Assembly: GCF_900110915.1 (NCBI RefSeq)
Contig: NZ_FOFG01000009.1
Location: 1-64,000, forward strand
Direction: 5' to 3'
From: Faunimonas pinastri
Lineage (GTDB): Bacteria; Pseudomonadota; Alphaproteobacteria; Rhizobiales; Afifellaceae
Length of the DNA: 64,000 nt
This document shows, one piece after another, positions 1 through 7,625 of the stretch. Positions within the stretch are counted from its first letter, which is position 1. Every line of letters starts with the position of its first letter. The notes under the pieces were generated by a model that was not told the DNA's origin, did no database searches, and saw nothing but the letters and a program-made list of their open reading frames with translations. The translations under genes and the position numbers were made by a program.

Positions 1-257
1 CATCTCAATCGAGAACAACCAGACCTCAGTGCCGCTAACCGCGCCCCGTCGTCCGGTGTGACGCTGATATAGACAGGGCAGCCGAGGGTGTCAACAAGGC
101 GAAACAGGAAAGCTGGAAAAAAGTTCACATAGTCGAGAAGTTCCTTTTGGATCAGTGACTTGGAAGAAGCGTGTTTCGCACAGGCGGCCTTCCCGCGCGG
201 GCCCCGGCGTTTCACGCCCCGTTCCTCCAGTTCCTCCTGGATGATACCTGCCTGGTC
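1..257 (-). CDS. Possible partial ORF of unknown function
   Basis: The minus strand reads through without a stop from the insertion-sequence edge at 257 to the window start, about 85 codons. The translation is mixed and charged (it includes EELEERGVKRRGPRGK and a segment around FPAFLFRLVDTLG) and I do not recognise it. No start codon is visible inside the fragment, so if it is real it was cut at its 5' end by the insertion sequence or by a rearrangement. Removing the IS with a 4-base duplication keeps the frame open for about 18 more codons, but no ATG, GTG or TTG is found there. It could be chance open frame in GC-rich DNA. Confidence 0.25.
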
Positions 258-277
258 TGCCCCCTGAAAAGTGGTCC
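258..277 (+). repeat. Left terminal inverted repeat of the IS
   Basis: Reads TGCCCCCTGAAAAGTGGTCC. It shares TGCCCCC and GTGG(T/C)CC with the reverse complement of the right end, with a one-base gap in between. Confidence 0.75.
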
Positions 278-317
278 TCCCTGAAGTAGGCTTTTGAGCC
301 TTTGGAGGATGTCAGGA

Positions 318-596
318 ATGCCGCGTAAGAAGCACCAGCCGGAAGGGATCGTCGCCAAGCTGAGGCAGGTCGATGTGCTCGTGTCGCAAGGCCGATCGGT
401 TTCGGAGGCAATTCGCACGATCAGTGTGACGCCGTTCACCTACTATCGGTGGCGCAAGGAGTTCGGTGGGCTCAAGTCCGATCAGGTGAAGCGCCTGAAG
501 GACCTGGAGAAGGAGAACGAGCGGCTACGAAAAGCCGTTTCGGACCTGACGCTTGAGAAGCTGATCCTCAAGGAAGCCGCGTCGGGAAACTTCTAA
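318..596 (+). CDS. IS3-family transposase OrfA (DNA-binding subunit)
   Basis: A 92-residue protein starting MPRKKHQPEG. It has the helix-turn-helix of the transposase_8 family (about residues 8-50, with the TYYRWRKE recognition segment) followed by a leucine-zipper-like stretch (LKDLEKENERLRKAVSDL) used for multimerisation. I chose the ATG at 318 because a GGAGG at 304-308 sits nine bases upstream. An ATG at 309 abuts that GGAGG and is less suitable. It ends with LKEAASGNF, as usual for this group, just after a slippery heptamer that should send part of the ribosomes into orfB. OrfA alone binds the ends and modulates transposition. Confidence 0.9.
   Translation: MPRKKHQPEGIVAKLRQVDVLVSQGRSVSEAIRTISVTPFTYYRWRKEFGGLKSDQVKRLKDLEKENERLRKAVSDLTLEKLILKEAASGNF
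584..590 (+). other. -1 programmed ribosomal frameshift heptamer (G GGA AAC)
   Basis: GGGAAAC is a perfect X XXY YYZ heptamer in the OrfA frame (TCG GGA AAC), two codons before the OrfA stop at 594. Slipping back one base enters the orfB frame, which is open from here to 1486. The fusion would read ...EAASGK-LLSPARRRQCIDHV..., which matches the usual N-terminus of OrfB in this group. Confidence 0.8.
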
Positions 597-631
597 GCCC
601 CGCCCGCCGTCGCCAGTGCATCGACCACGTC

Positions 632-1486
632 ATGGTGAAGTTTGGCGTATCGGAGCGGCTGGCGTGTCGGGTCCTGGGGCAGCATCGATCCACCCAACGA
701 AAAGTGCGGAAGGGTCGCGCCGATGAAACGGCGCTGACCGCCGACATCGTCGCGCTCGCGACCAAGTACGGTCGTTATGGCTATCGCCGGATCGCAGCCA
801 TGCTGGAGACCTTCGGCTGGGTCGTGAACGTCAAGCGCGTCGAGCGGATCTGGCGACAGGAGGGGCTGAAGGTGCCAGCCAGGCAACCGAAGAAGGGCCG
901 CCTCTGGCTGAACGACGGCTCGTGTGTCCGGCTCCGGCCGGAATATCCCAACCATGTGTGGTCCTACGACTTCGTTGAGGATCGCACCCACAACGGCCGG
1001 AAGTTCCGCATGCTGAATGTGATCGACGAGTTCACCCGGGAGTGTATCGCCATCAGGATCGACCGAAAGCTCAAATCCACCGACGTCATCGATGTCCTGT
1101 CCGATCTCTTCATCCTGCGCGGCGTGCCTGGGCATGTTCGCTCGGACAATGGCCCCGAGTTCGTCGCCAGGGCGGTGCGGGAGTGGATCACAGCGGTCGG
1201 CGCGAAAACGGCGTACATCGAGCCTGGCAGCCCTTGGGAGAATGGCTACTGCGAGAGCTTCAACTCCAAGCTCCGCGATGAACTGCTGAACGGCGAGCTG
1301 TTCTATACCCTCGCCGAGGCCAGGATCGTCATCGAGGGCTGGCGCCAGCACTACAACACCCTGCGCCCGCACTCCTCCCTCGGCTACAGACCGCCAGCCC
1401 CCGCCGCCGTGGTGTGGCCAAATACGCCAACCCAACCTGCGTCGTCGGCCACCTCAACCATGGCCGACAAGCCCACCATGCATTAG
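632..1486 (+). CDS. IS3-family transposase OrfB (DDE catalytic subunit)
   Basis: A 284-residue integrase-core protein. Residues 1-100 hold the HTH_21 region (VSERLACRVLGQHRSTQRK, YGYRRIAAML). The catalytic core carries D113 (SYDFVED), D172 (SDNGPEF) and E208 (GYCESFN), with exactly 35 residues between the last two, the DD35E signature. The first in-frame ATG is at 632, but the frame is open back to 584, so the functional OrfAB transposase is expected from -1 frameshifting. The C-terminus (LGYRPPAPAAVV, then a short Ser/Thr/Pro tail) is full length. Confidence 0.92.
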   Translation: MVKFGVSERLACRVLGQHRSTQRKVRKGRADETALTADIVALATKYGRYGYRRIAAMLETFGWVVNVKRVERIWRQEGLKVPARQPKKGRLWLNDGSCVRLRPEYPNHVWSYDFVEDRTHNGRKFRMLNVIDEFTRECIAIRIDRKLKSTDVIDVLSDLFILRGVPGHVRSDNGPEFVARAVREWITAVGAKTAYIEPGSPWENGYCESFNSKLRDELLNGELFYTLAEARIVIEGWRQHYNTLRPHSSLGYRPPAPAAVVWPNTPTQPASSATSTMADKPTMH

Positions 1487-1495
1487 ATTCCAACC

Positions 1496-1514
1496 GGGCC
1501 ACCTAATGGGGGCA
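1496..1514 (+). repeat. Right terminal inverted repeat of the IS
   Basis: On the minus strand it reads TGCCCCCATTAGGTGGCCC. The outer TGCCCCC is identical to the left end. Confidence 0.75.
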
Positions 1515-1645
1515 GGCCACAGCCCCGCTGCGGGATTATCGATGTTCGAGCGATGGCATCAGGACCTCCTTAGGCTGGTGCCCCCCTCCTTCGAAACGAG
1601 CCGGGCTAGTCCAAACGTCTTCCAGCCTGTTGCTCGCGGGGTCGA

Positions 1646-1679
1646 TTGACTCTCTCGCGCCGCAGAACATAATAGGAAC
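1646..1679 (+). promoter_or_regulatory. SOS promoter of dnaE2: sigma70-like -35/-10 with LexA box
   Basis: TTGACT at 1646-1651 and CATAAT at 1668-1673 are separated by 16 bases, a good housekeeping-type promoter. A perfect alphaproteobacterial LexA operator, GAAC-N7-GAAC, lies at 1665-1679 and covers the -10 box, so LexA binding would block RNA polymerase. The 5' leader to the dnaE2 ATG would be about 55 bases. The rest of 1515-1735 holds only a seven-codon minus-strand ORF (1559-1536) behind a perfect AAGGAGGT, possibly the remnant of a gene start. Confidence 0.85.
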
Positions 1680-1735
1680 AAATCCATTCGAGCCAGCGAA
1701 ACCGTGGAGGGGGTTCCTCCGCGAGCGGCGGAGCC

Positions 1736-4700
1736 ATGCCAGAGCAGCCCCCATCCAACCGCCCTGCGGCCAGCAAGCTCGGCCTGACGCTGGCGCAGTC
1801 CATCGGCTCGGAGATCGAGCGCCGGCAACGGCGCGCGGGTGAGCCGGCCTATGCCGAACTGCTGAGTGCGTCCAACTTCTCCTTCCTGCATGGCGCTTCG
1901 CATCCCGAGGAGCTGGCGGCCGCCGCGGAAACGCTGGAGCTCTCCGGTCTGGTCATTGCGGACCGCAACACGCTGGCCGGCTCGGTACGCGGCCATCTGG
2001 CGAGCCGGCAGACCGGAACGCCCTACGCGGTGGGTTCCCGGCTCGTCTTTCGCGACGGGACGCCGGATATCGTGGCCTGGGTGCCCGACCGCGCCTCCTA
2101 CGGCCGCCTCTGCCGGCTGCTCAGCGCCGGCAATCTGCGCGCGGAAAAGGGCTCCTGCCACCTCGATCTCGCCGATCTCCTGGAATGGGGCGAAGGCCTG
2201 CTCCTGGGTGTACTGCCCGGTCAGGCGGTCGATACCCGCCTCGCGCAAACCCTGGGAGCGCTTCGCGATGCCTTTCCCCGCCGCGTCTGGCAGGGCGCAA
2301 CCATGCTCTACGACGGTCGCGACGCTCGCCGCCTGGCGGAACTCGACGCTCTCGGCCGTCGCACCGCGACGCCGCTGGTGGCGCTTGGCGACACTCTCCA
2401 CCACGGGCCGGAGCGCCGTCGGCTGCAGGACGTGCTGACCGCGATCCGGTCGCATGTGACGATCGAGGAAGCCGGCCGCCGATTGCAGATCAATGGCGAG
2501 CGCCATTTGAAGAGTGCCGCTGAGATGACGCGCCTGTTCCGGGCGATCCCGCAGGCGATGACGGAAACCCTGCGCGTCTTCGACCAGCTTTCCTTCTCGC
2601 TGGCGGAGCTGAAATACGAATACCCGGAGGAAACGGCCGGCGAGAGCGCCACCCCCTTCGACGAACTCGTGCGCCTGACGAAGCTCGGGGCGGCCCAACG
2701 TTATCCCGCCGGTGTGCCGGACAAGGTGCGCGCCACGATCCGGCACGAACTGAAGCTGGTCCGAGAACTGAAATACGAGGGCTATTTCCTCACCGTGTGG
2801 GACATCGTCCGCTTCGCCCGCAGCCAGGGCATCCTCTGCCAGGGTCGCGGCTCGGCCGCCAATTCCGCCGTCTGCTACTGTCTCGGCGTGACGGAGGTGG
2901 ATCCCGACCGCGCCGATCTCCTGTTCGAGCGCTTCATCTCCCCTGAACGCGGCGAGCCGCCGGATATCGACGTGGATTTCGAGCACCAGCGCCGCGAGGA
3001 GGTGATCCAGTATATCTACGGCAAGTACGGCCGCGACCGTGCGGCGCTGGCCGCCACCGTCATCACTTACCGCACGCGCTCGGCCGCGCGCGAGGTAGGC
3101 AAGGCCTTCGGGCTCTCGGAGGATTCCGTCGGGGCGCTGGCCGGCAATGTCTGGGGCTGGTCGTCGGACGGGCTCGCCCTGGAGGATGCGCGCCGCGCGG
3201 GTCTCGACCCCGCCGACGCCCGCATCGGGCAGGTGATGGAGCTGACGCGCGAGATCGTCGGCTTTCCCCGCCATCTCTCCCAGCATGTCGGCGGCTTCGT
3301 GATCACGCGCGGCCGCGTCGACGAGACGGTGCCGGTGCTCCACTCCGCCATGGACGGCCGCACCATCATAGAATGGGACAAGGACGATCTCGACGCGCTC
3401 GGCATCCTCAAGATCGATGTGCTGGCGCTCGGCATGCTGAGCGCCATGAAACACGCGCTCAAGCTCCTGGAGACGCATTACGGCAAGCAGCTGACGCTCG
3501 CCTCCATCCCGGCCGAAGACCCCGAGGTCTATGACATGATCTGCCGGGCCGATACCCTGGGCGTCTTCCAGATCGAGAGCCGGGCGCAGATGACCATGCT
3601 GCCGCGTTTGCGCCCGCGCACCTTCTACGATCTCGTCATCGAGGTGGCGATCGTCCGCCCCGGGCCGATCCAGGGGGACATGGTGCATCCTTATCTGCGC
3701 CGGCGTCAGGGGCTGGAAAAGGCGAACTATCCCCGGCCCGCTCCGGAGCACGACCCCATGGAGTTGGAGCAGGTGCTCTCCAAGACGCTGGGCGTCCCGC
3801 TTTTCCAGGAGCAGGCGATGAGGATCGCCATCGTGGCCGCGAAGTTCGAGCCCTGGGAGGCCGACAAGCTCCGCCGCGCCATGGCGACGTTCCGCCGGGT
3901 CGGCACCATCTCCACCTTTCAGGAGAAGATGGTCGAAGGCATGGCCTCGCGCGGCTACGACCGGGCCTTCGCCGAAAGCTGCTTCCGCCAGATCGAGGGC
4001 TTCGGCGAATACGGCTTTCCGGAAAGCCACGCGGCGAGTTTCGCGCTTCTCGTCTACACCTCCGCCTGGATGAAGTGCCATTATCCCGACGTCTTCTGCG
4101 CCGCCATGCTGAACGCGCAACCCATGGGCTTCTATGCCCCGGCGCAGCTTGTCCGCGATGCGCGCGAGCACGGCGTGGAGGTGCGCCCCGTCGACATCAA
4201 TCATTCCGACTGGCTTTCCTCGCTGGAGCCGGAAGCCGGGGGCGCCGCCACCTTGCGCCACCGGGTCGAGGCGCAGCATGCCACCCAGCGCGCGGCGATC
4301 CATTCGACCGGCTCCGTCCGACTGGGCTTTCGCCAGATCCGGGGACTGCGCGAGGACGAGGCGGAGCGGCTGGTGAGCGCGCGCGGTGGCGGCTATCGCA
4401 GCGTTCGCGAACTCTGGCTGCGCACCGGCCTGATGCGGGCGAGCCTGGAACGGCTGGCGGAAGCCGATGCCTTCCGCTCGGTCGGCCTCGACCGCCGCGC
4501 CGCCCTCTGGGAGGTGCGCGCGCTGGATACGAAGAGCGCCGCGGAACGCCTGCCCCTCTTTGAAGCCGTCGCGATGCCTGGCCTGGCGGAGGATGCGGCT
4601 CCGGATTACGACGCACCGCCCTTGCAGGCCGAGCCGACGGTGGCACTCCCGGCCATGCCGCTGGGCGAGCATGTGGTGAACGACTATCGCTCGCTGTCGC

Positions 4701-5248
4701 TGTCGCTGAAGGCGCATCCCGTATCGTTTCTCCGCGACCGTCTGCGGCGGGCGGATATCGTGGAATGCGGCCGACTTCGCGAGATCCGCGGCGGCCGGCA
4801 TCTGACGGTGGCGGGGCTCGTTCTGGTGCGCCAGCGGCCGGGCACGGCCAAGGGCGTCATCTTCGCCACGCTGGAGGACGAGACGGGCGTCGCCAACGTC
4901 ATCGTCTGGCCCAAGGTCTTCGAGAAATACCGCGCCGTGGTGATGGGCGCACGCTTCATTGCGGTGACCGGCCGTCTGCAGTCGGAGCAGGGCGTGATCC
5001 ATCTCGTCGCCGACCAGGTGGAGGACCTTTCGTCGCTCCTTTCCCACCTTTCCGATGAGCCTATCGGGGCGGCCGGCATGGCGCGCGCCGACGAGGTGCG
5101 CCGACCCGTGCCAAGCCGCTACCAGAAGGTTTCCACCCGCTCCCGGCTGCAGCAATTGCTGGCCGAGGAACCCGGCGCACGGGCCGAACTGGACGCTCTC
5201 GCCCGACAGGCCGGCAGCGTCATGCCCAAGGGCCGCAACTTCCAATAA
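1736..5248 (+). CDS. dnaE2: Error-prone DNA polymerase DnaE2 (ImuC)
   Basis: A C-family DNA polymerase alpha subunit of 1170 residues that carries out SOS translesion synthesis and induced mutagenesis. An N-terminal PHP domain begins near residue 40 (YAELLSASNFSFLHGASHPEEL). The polymerase core has catalytic aspartates in PPDIDVDF (about D412 and D414) and in KIDVLALGM (about residue 561). An OB-fold lies near residues 1020-1100 (HLTVAGLVLVRQRPG). Length and motifs fit DnaE2 rather than replicative DnaE1. DnaE2 normally works with ImuA and the Y-family-like ImuB, usually encoded just upstream; here an insertion sequence occupies that position. The LexA box upstream implies DNA-damage induction. 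Confidence 0.95.
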   Translation: MPEQPPSNRPAASKLGLTLAQSIGSEIERRQRRAGEPAYAELLSASNFSFLHGASHPEELAAAAETLELSGLVIADRNTLAGSVRGHLASRQTGTPYAVGSRLVFRDGTPDIVAWVPDRASYGRLCRLLSAGNLRAEKGSCHLDLADLLEWGEGLLLGVLPGQAVDTRLAQTLGALRDAFPRRVWQGATMLYDGRDARRLAELDALGRRTATPLVALGDTLHHGPERRRLQDVLTAIRSHVTIEEAGRRLQINGERHLKSAAEMTRLFRAIPQAMTETLRVFDQLSFSLAELKYEYPEETAGESATPFDELVRLTKLGAAQRYPAGVPDKVRATIRHELKLVRELKYEGYFLTVWDIVRFARSQGILCQGRGSAANSAVCYCLGVTEVDPDRADLLFERFISPERGEPPDIDVDFEHQRREEVIQYIYGKYGRDRAALAATVITYRTRSAAREVGKAFGLSEDSVGALAGNVWGWSSDGLALEDARRAGLDPADARIGQVMELTREIVGFPRHLSQHVGGFVITRGRVDETVPVLHSAMDGRTIIEWDKDDLDALGILKIDVLALGMLSAMKHALKLLETHYGKQLTLASIPAEDPEVYDMICRADTLGVFQIESRAQMTMLPRLRPRTFYDLVIEVAIVRPGPIQGDMVHPYLRRRQGLEKANYPRPAPEHDPMELEQVLSKTLGVPLFQEQAMRIAIVAAKFEPWEADKLRRAMATFRRVGTISTFQEKMVEGMASRGYDRAFAESCFRQIEGFGEYGFPESHAASFALLVYTSAWMKCHYPDVFCAAMLNAQPMGFYAPAQLVRDAREHGVEVRPVDINHSDWLSSLEPEAGGAATLRHRVEAQHATQRAAIHSTGSVRLGFRQIRGLREDEAERLVSARGGGYRSVRELWLRTGLMRASLERLAEADAFRSVGLDRRAALWEVRALDTKSAAERLPLFEAVAMPGLAEDAAPDYDAPPLQAEPTVALPAMPLGEHVVNDYRSLSLSLKAHPVSFLRDRLRRADIVECGRLREIRGGRHLTVAGLVLVRQRPGTAKGVIFATLEDETGVANVIVWPKVFEKYRAVVMGARFIAVTGRLQSEQGVIHLVADQVEDLSSLLSHLSDEPIGAAGMARADEVRRPVPSRYQKVSTRSRLQQLLAEEPGARAELDALARQAGSVMPKGRNFQ

Positions 5249-5392
5249 GGCCGGCGCTGCCCCACAAACGCTTCGCAGGCTAACTTCTTCAACCTGTACT
5301 TAGATGCAAAACCGGCTACAACTGGGCTTTTCACGACCTCGGGAACGAACCTTCTATTACCGTCATTTAGTTGGCTATAGACGAGGACGAAT

Positions 5393-6505
5393 GTGACAGA
5401 GACAGCGCTAATCATCGGCGGAGCCGGCTTCATCGGCTCCCATCTCGCCCGCGAACTGCTGCAGAACGGCTACAAGGTCCGCGTTCTCGACAATCTCGAC
5501 CGGCAGGTCCACCCGGAGGGCAAGCGCCCCGATTACCTCGAAGCCGAAGCCGAGCTGATCGTCGGCGACGTGCGCGACCGCGCAGCGGTGAAGACGGCGC
5601 TGGAAGGCGTTCAGGTCGTCGTCCATTTCGCCGCGGCCGTCGGCGTCGGCCAGAGCATGTACGCGATCGAGCATTATACCTCGGTCAACGATCTCGGCAC
5701 CGCGATCCTGCTGGAGGAACTGGCGCAGACCGACGTGCGCCGCCTTCTCGTCGCTTCCTCCATGTCGATCTACGGCGAGGGACTCACCCGCTCCGGCGAC
5801 AGCTTCGTGGAGCCCGCCGAGCGGCCGCTGGAGCAGCTCAAGGCCGGTCAGTGGGAGCTTCGCGGCCCCGATGGAGAGGCGCTGGAGCCGATCCCGACGC
5901 CGGAAAGCAAGCACCCCGCCCTTTCCTCCGTCTACGCGCTGAACAAGTTCAATCAGGAGCGCATGACGCTGATCTTCGGCCGCGCCTATGATCGCGAGGT
6001 CGTGGCGATGCGCTTCTTCAACGTCTACGGGCCGGACCAGGCGCTTTCCAACCCCTATACCGGCGTGCTCGCGATCTTCGGCTCGCGCCTGCTCAACAAC
6101 CGTCCGCCCATGGTCTTCGAGGACGGCCAGCAGCGCCGCGACTTCGTGCATGTGCGCGACGTCGCCCGCGCCTGCCGGCTCGCACTTGAGGCACCCGAGG
6201 CCAACGGCCACGTCATCAATGTGGGCTCCGGGCAGAGCCGCTCCATCATGGAGATCGCGCAGGCGCTGGCCGACGCAACGGGAAAGACCGAGCTGACGCC
6301 GCACGTCACCGGCAAGTACCGCGCCGGCGACATTCGCCATTGCTTCGCCGATATCTCGCTGGCGGAGAAGCTCCTGGGCTTCAAGCCGCAGGTGCGTTTC
6401 GAGGACGGCATCGCCGAACTCGCGGAATGGCTCTCCGGCCAGATCGCCGTCGATTCCGTCGAGGCGGCGACCGAGGAGCTCACCAAGCGGGGCCTCGTCG
6501 CCTGA
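5393..6505 (+). CDS. NAD-dependent sugar epimerase (dTDP-L-rhamnose 4-epimerase-like SDR)
   Basis: An extended short-chain dehydrogenase of 370 residues with a GTG start. The NAD-binding GGAGFIG is at residues 9-15, a catalytic serine lies in VASSMSIYGEG and the YxxxK pair in YALNKFNQE. The wording, including HFAAAVGVGQSMY and the insert after IYGEG, resembles dTDP-L-rhamnose 4-epimerases and related nucleotide-sugar 4-epimerases, but the substrate cannot be fixed from sequence alone. It is the first gene of the glycan cluster; its TGA overlaps the ATG of the next gene (TGATG). The 144-base AT-richer gap after dnaE2 probably carries the operon promoter. Confidence 0.85.
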   Translation: MTETALIIGGAGFIGSHLARELLQNGYKVRVLDNLDRQVHPEGKRPDYLEAEAELIVGDVRDRAAVKTALEGVQVVVHFAAAVGVGQSMYAIEHYTSVNDLGTAILLEELAQTDVRRLLVASSMSIYGEGLTRSGDSFVEPAERPLEQLKAGQWELRGPDGEALEPIPTPESKHPALSSVYALNKFNQERMTLIFGRAYDREVVAMRFFNVYGPDQALSNPYTGVLAIFGSRLLNNRPPMVFEDGQQRRDFVHVRDVARACRLALEAPEANGHVINVGSGQSRSIMEIAQALADATGKTELTPHVTGKYRAGDIRHCFADISLAEKLLGFKPQVRFEDGIAELAEWLSGQIAVDSVEAATEELTKRGLVA

Positions 6506-7605
6506 TGGCAGCGCCTGTATCACCGAACAAAGCCCCCGGCGCCGCGCCGGGGGAAGGCCGCATCGTCGTCACCGGCGGCGCGGGCTTTCTCGGCTCCAAT
6601 CTAGTTGCCAACCTTGCGTCGCAGGGTGAGGACGTCCTCATTGTCGACACGCTCGCGCGCCCGCGCGTGGAGGAAAACCTCAACTGGCTGAAGGAGCGGC
6701 ACGGCAACCGCATCGCCTTCGAGCGCAGCGACGTGCGCGATGCCGGCAAGATGGCCGAGGCGATCCGCGGGGCGAAGGCCGTGGTGCATCTGGCCGCCCA
6801 GGTCGCCGTCACCACCAGCGTGACCGATCCCGTCTCCGATTTCGAGATCAATGCGCGCGGCACGCTGAACGTGCTGGAAGCCGTCCGTAACGGTGCGCCG
6901 GACGCGCCCGTCCTCTTCGCCTCGACCAACAAGGTCTACGGCAAGCTGATGGACCTCGACGCGATGAAGCAGGAAGGCGAGCGCTACGTGCCGCGCGATC
7001 CTGCCTTCGACAAGGGCTTGGACGAGACGACGCCTCTCGCCTTCTACAGCCCCTATGGCTGTTCCAAGGGCGTGGCGGACCAGTATGTGCTGGATTACGG
7101 CCGCGTCTACGGGCTGAAGACCGCCGTCTTCCGCATGAGCTGCCTTTACGGGCCGCGCCAGTTCGGCACCGAGGACCAGGGCTGGGTCGCGCATTTCCTG
7201 ATCGCGGCGCTGACGGGCCGCAAGATCACGCTGTACGGCGACGGATACCAGGTTCGCGACATTCTCTATGTCGACGATGCCGTGAACGCGTATACGCGCG
7301 CACTCGCCGATATCGACAGCATGGCCGGGCAGGCCTTCAATCTCGGCGGCGGACCGGCCAACACGGTCAGCCTGCGCGAGCTGCTGTCCTTGATTGCCGA
7401 CATCACCGGCGTGAAGCCGGTCACCGACTTCGACGAATGGCGGCCGGGCGACCAGCCCTGGTACGTCTCCAACACCGATCACCTGTCCCGCACCTCCGGC
7501 TGGCGCGCCGAAACCAGCGTTCGCGACGGCCTGTCCAAGCTGCAGAGCTGGCTCGGCACCGCTTTCGAGGCTCAGGGCGCCGCGAAGCGGGAGCTCCGCG
7601 CGTGA
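6505..7605 (+). CDS. NAD-dependent epimerase/dehydratase (CDP-paratose 2-epimerase-like)
   Basis: An extended SDR of 366 residues. Its Rossmann motif is GGAGFLG, the active site includes the STNKVYG signature typical of CDP-paratose (tyvelose) 2-epimerases, and YSPYGCSKG supplies the YxxxK. A second conserved block is GDGYQVRDILYVDD. I chose the ATG at 6505 because it overlaps the preceding stop (TGATG); longer open frame upstream is a shadow of the previous gene. It probably modifies a nucleotide sugar for the glycosyltransferases downstream. Its own stop overlaps a GTG that opens a seven-codon minicistron leading to the next gene. Confidence 0.85.
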   Translation: MAAPVSPNKAPGAAPGEGRIVVTGGAGFLGSNLVANLASQGEDVLIVDTLARPRVEENLNWLKERHGNRIAFERSDVRDAGKMAEAIRGAKAVVHLAAQVAVTTSVTDPVSDFEINARGTLNVLEAVRNGAPDAPVLFASTNKVYGKLMDLDAMKQEGERYVPRDPAFDKGLDETTPLAFYSPYGCSKGVADQYVLDYGRVYGLKTAVFRMSCLYGPRQFGTEDQGWVAHFLIAALTGRKITLYGDGYQVRDILYVDDAVNAYTRALADIDSMAGQAFNLGGGPANTVSLRELLSLIADITGVKPVTDFDEWRPGDQPWYVSNTDHLSRTSGWRAETSVRDGLSKLQSWLGTAFEAQGAAKRELRA

Positions 7606-7625
7606 CCGGCGGACCGGCGACATGA
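7602..7625 (+). CDS. Candidate seven-codon linking minicistron
   Basis: GTG ACC GGC GGA CCG GCG ACA TGA. The GTG overlaps the stop of the upstream epimerase (GTGA) and the TGA overlaps the ATG of the next gene (ATGA). It may only serve stop-start translational coupling rather than make a functional peptide, and could be chance. Confidence 0.3.
   Translation: MTGGPAT

Larger units (their letters stand above)
258..1514 (+). mobile_element. IS3-family (IS407-group) insertion sequence, complete
   Basis: A 1257-bp element bounded by 5'-TG...CA-3' ends with imperfect inverted repeats, carrying orfA and orfB in the overlapping -1 arrangement of the IS3 family. OrfA ends in a leucine-rich stretch and OrfB is a DD35E transposase, both closest in wording to the IS407 group. 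The four bases on the left are GGTC and on the right GGCC, so there is no exact target duplication of the 4 bp usual for this group. This suggests one flank has mutated or been exchanged by recombination. Both reading frames look intact, so the element may still be active. Confidence 0.9.

Noticed and set aside
221-233. GTTC-N5-GTTC as a second LexA box
   Set aside because: The spacing is five rather than the required seven bases.
593-1435. Minus-strand open frame inside the insertion sequence
   Set aside because: Shadow of the DDE transposase; no family resemblance.
1559-5245. Very long minus-strand open frame (about 1228 codons) opposite dnaE2
   Set aside because: It is the antisense shadow of a clearly recognisable DnaE2. 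The translation is low-complexity His/Arg/Gly-rich with no domain, which is common opposite GC-rich genes.
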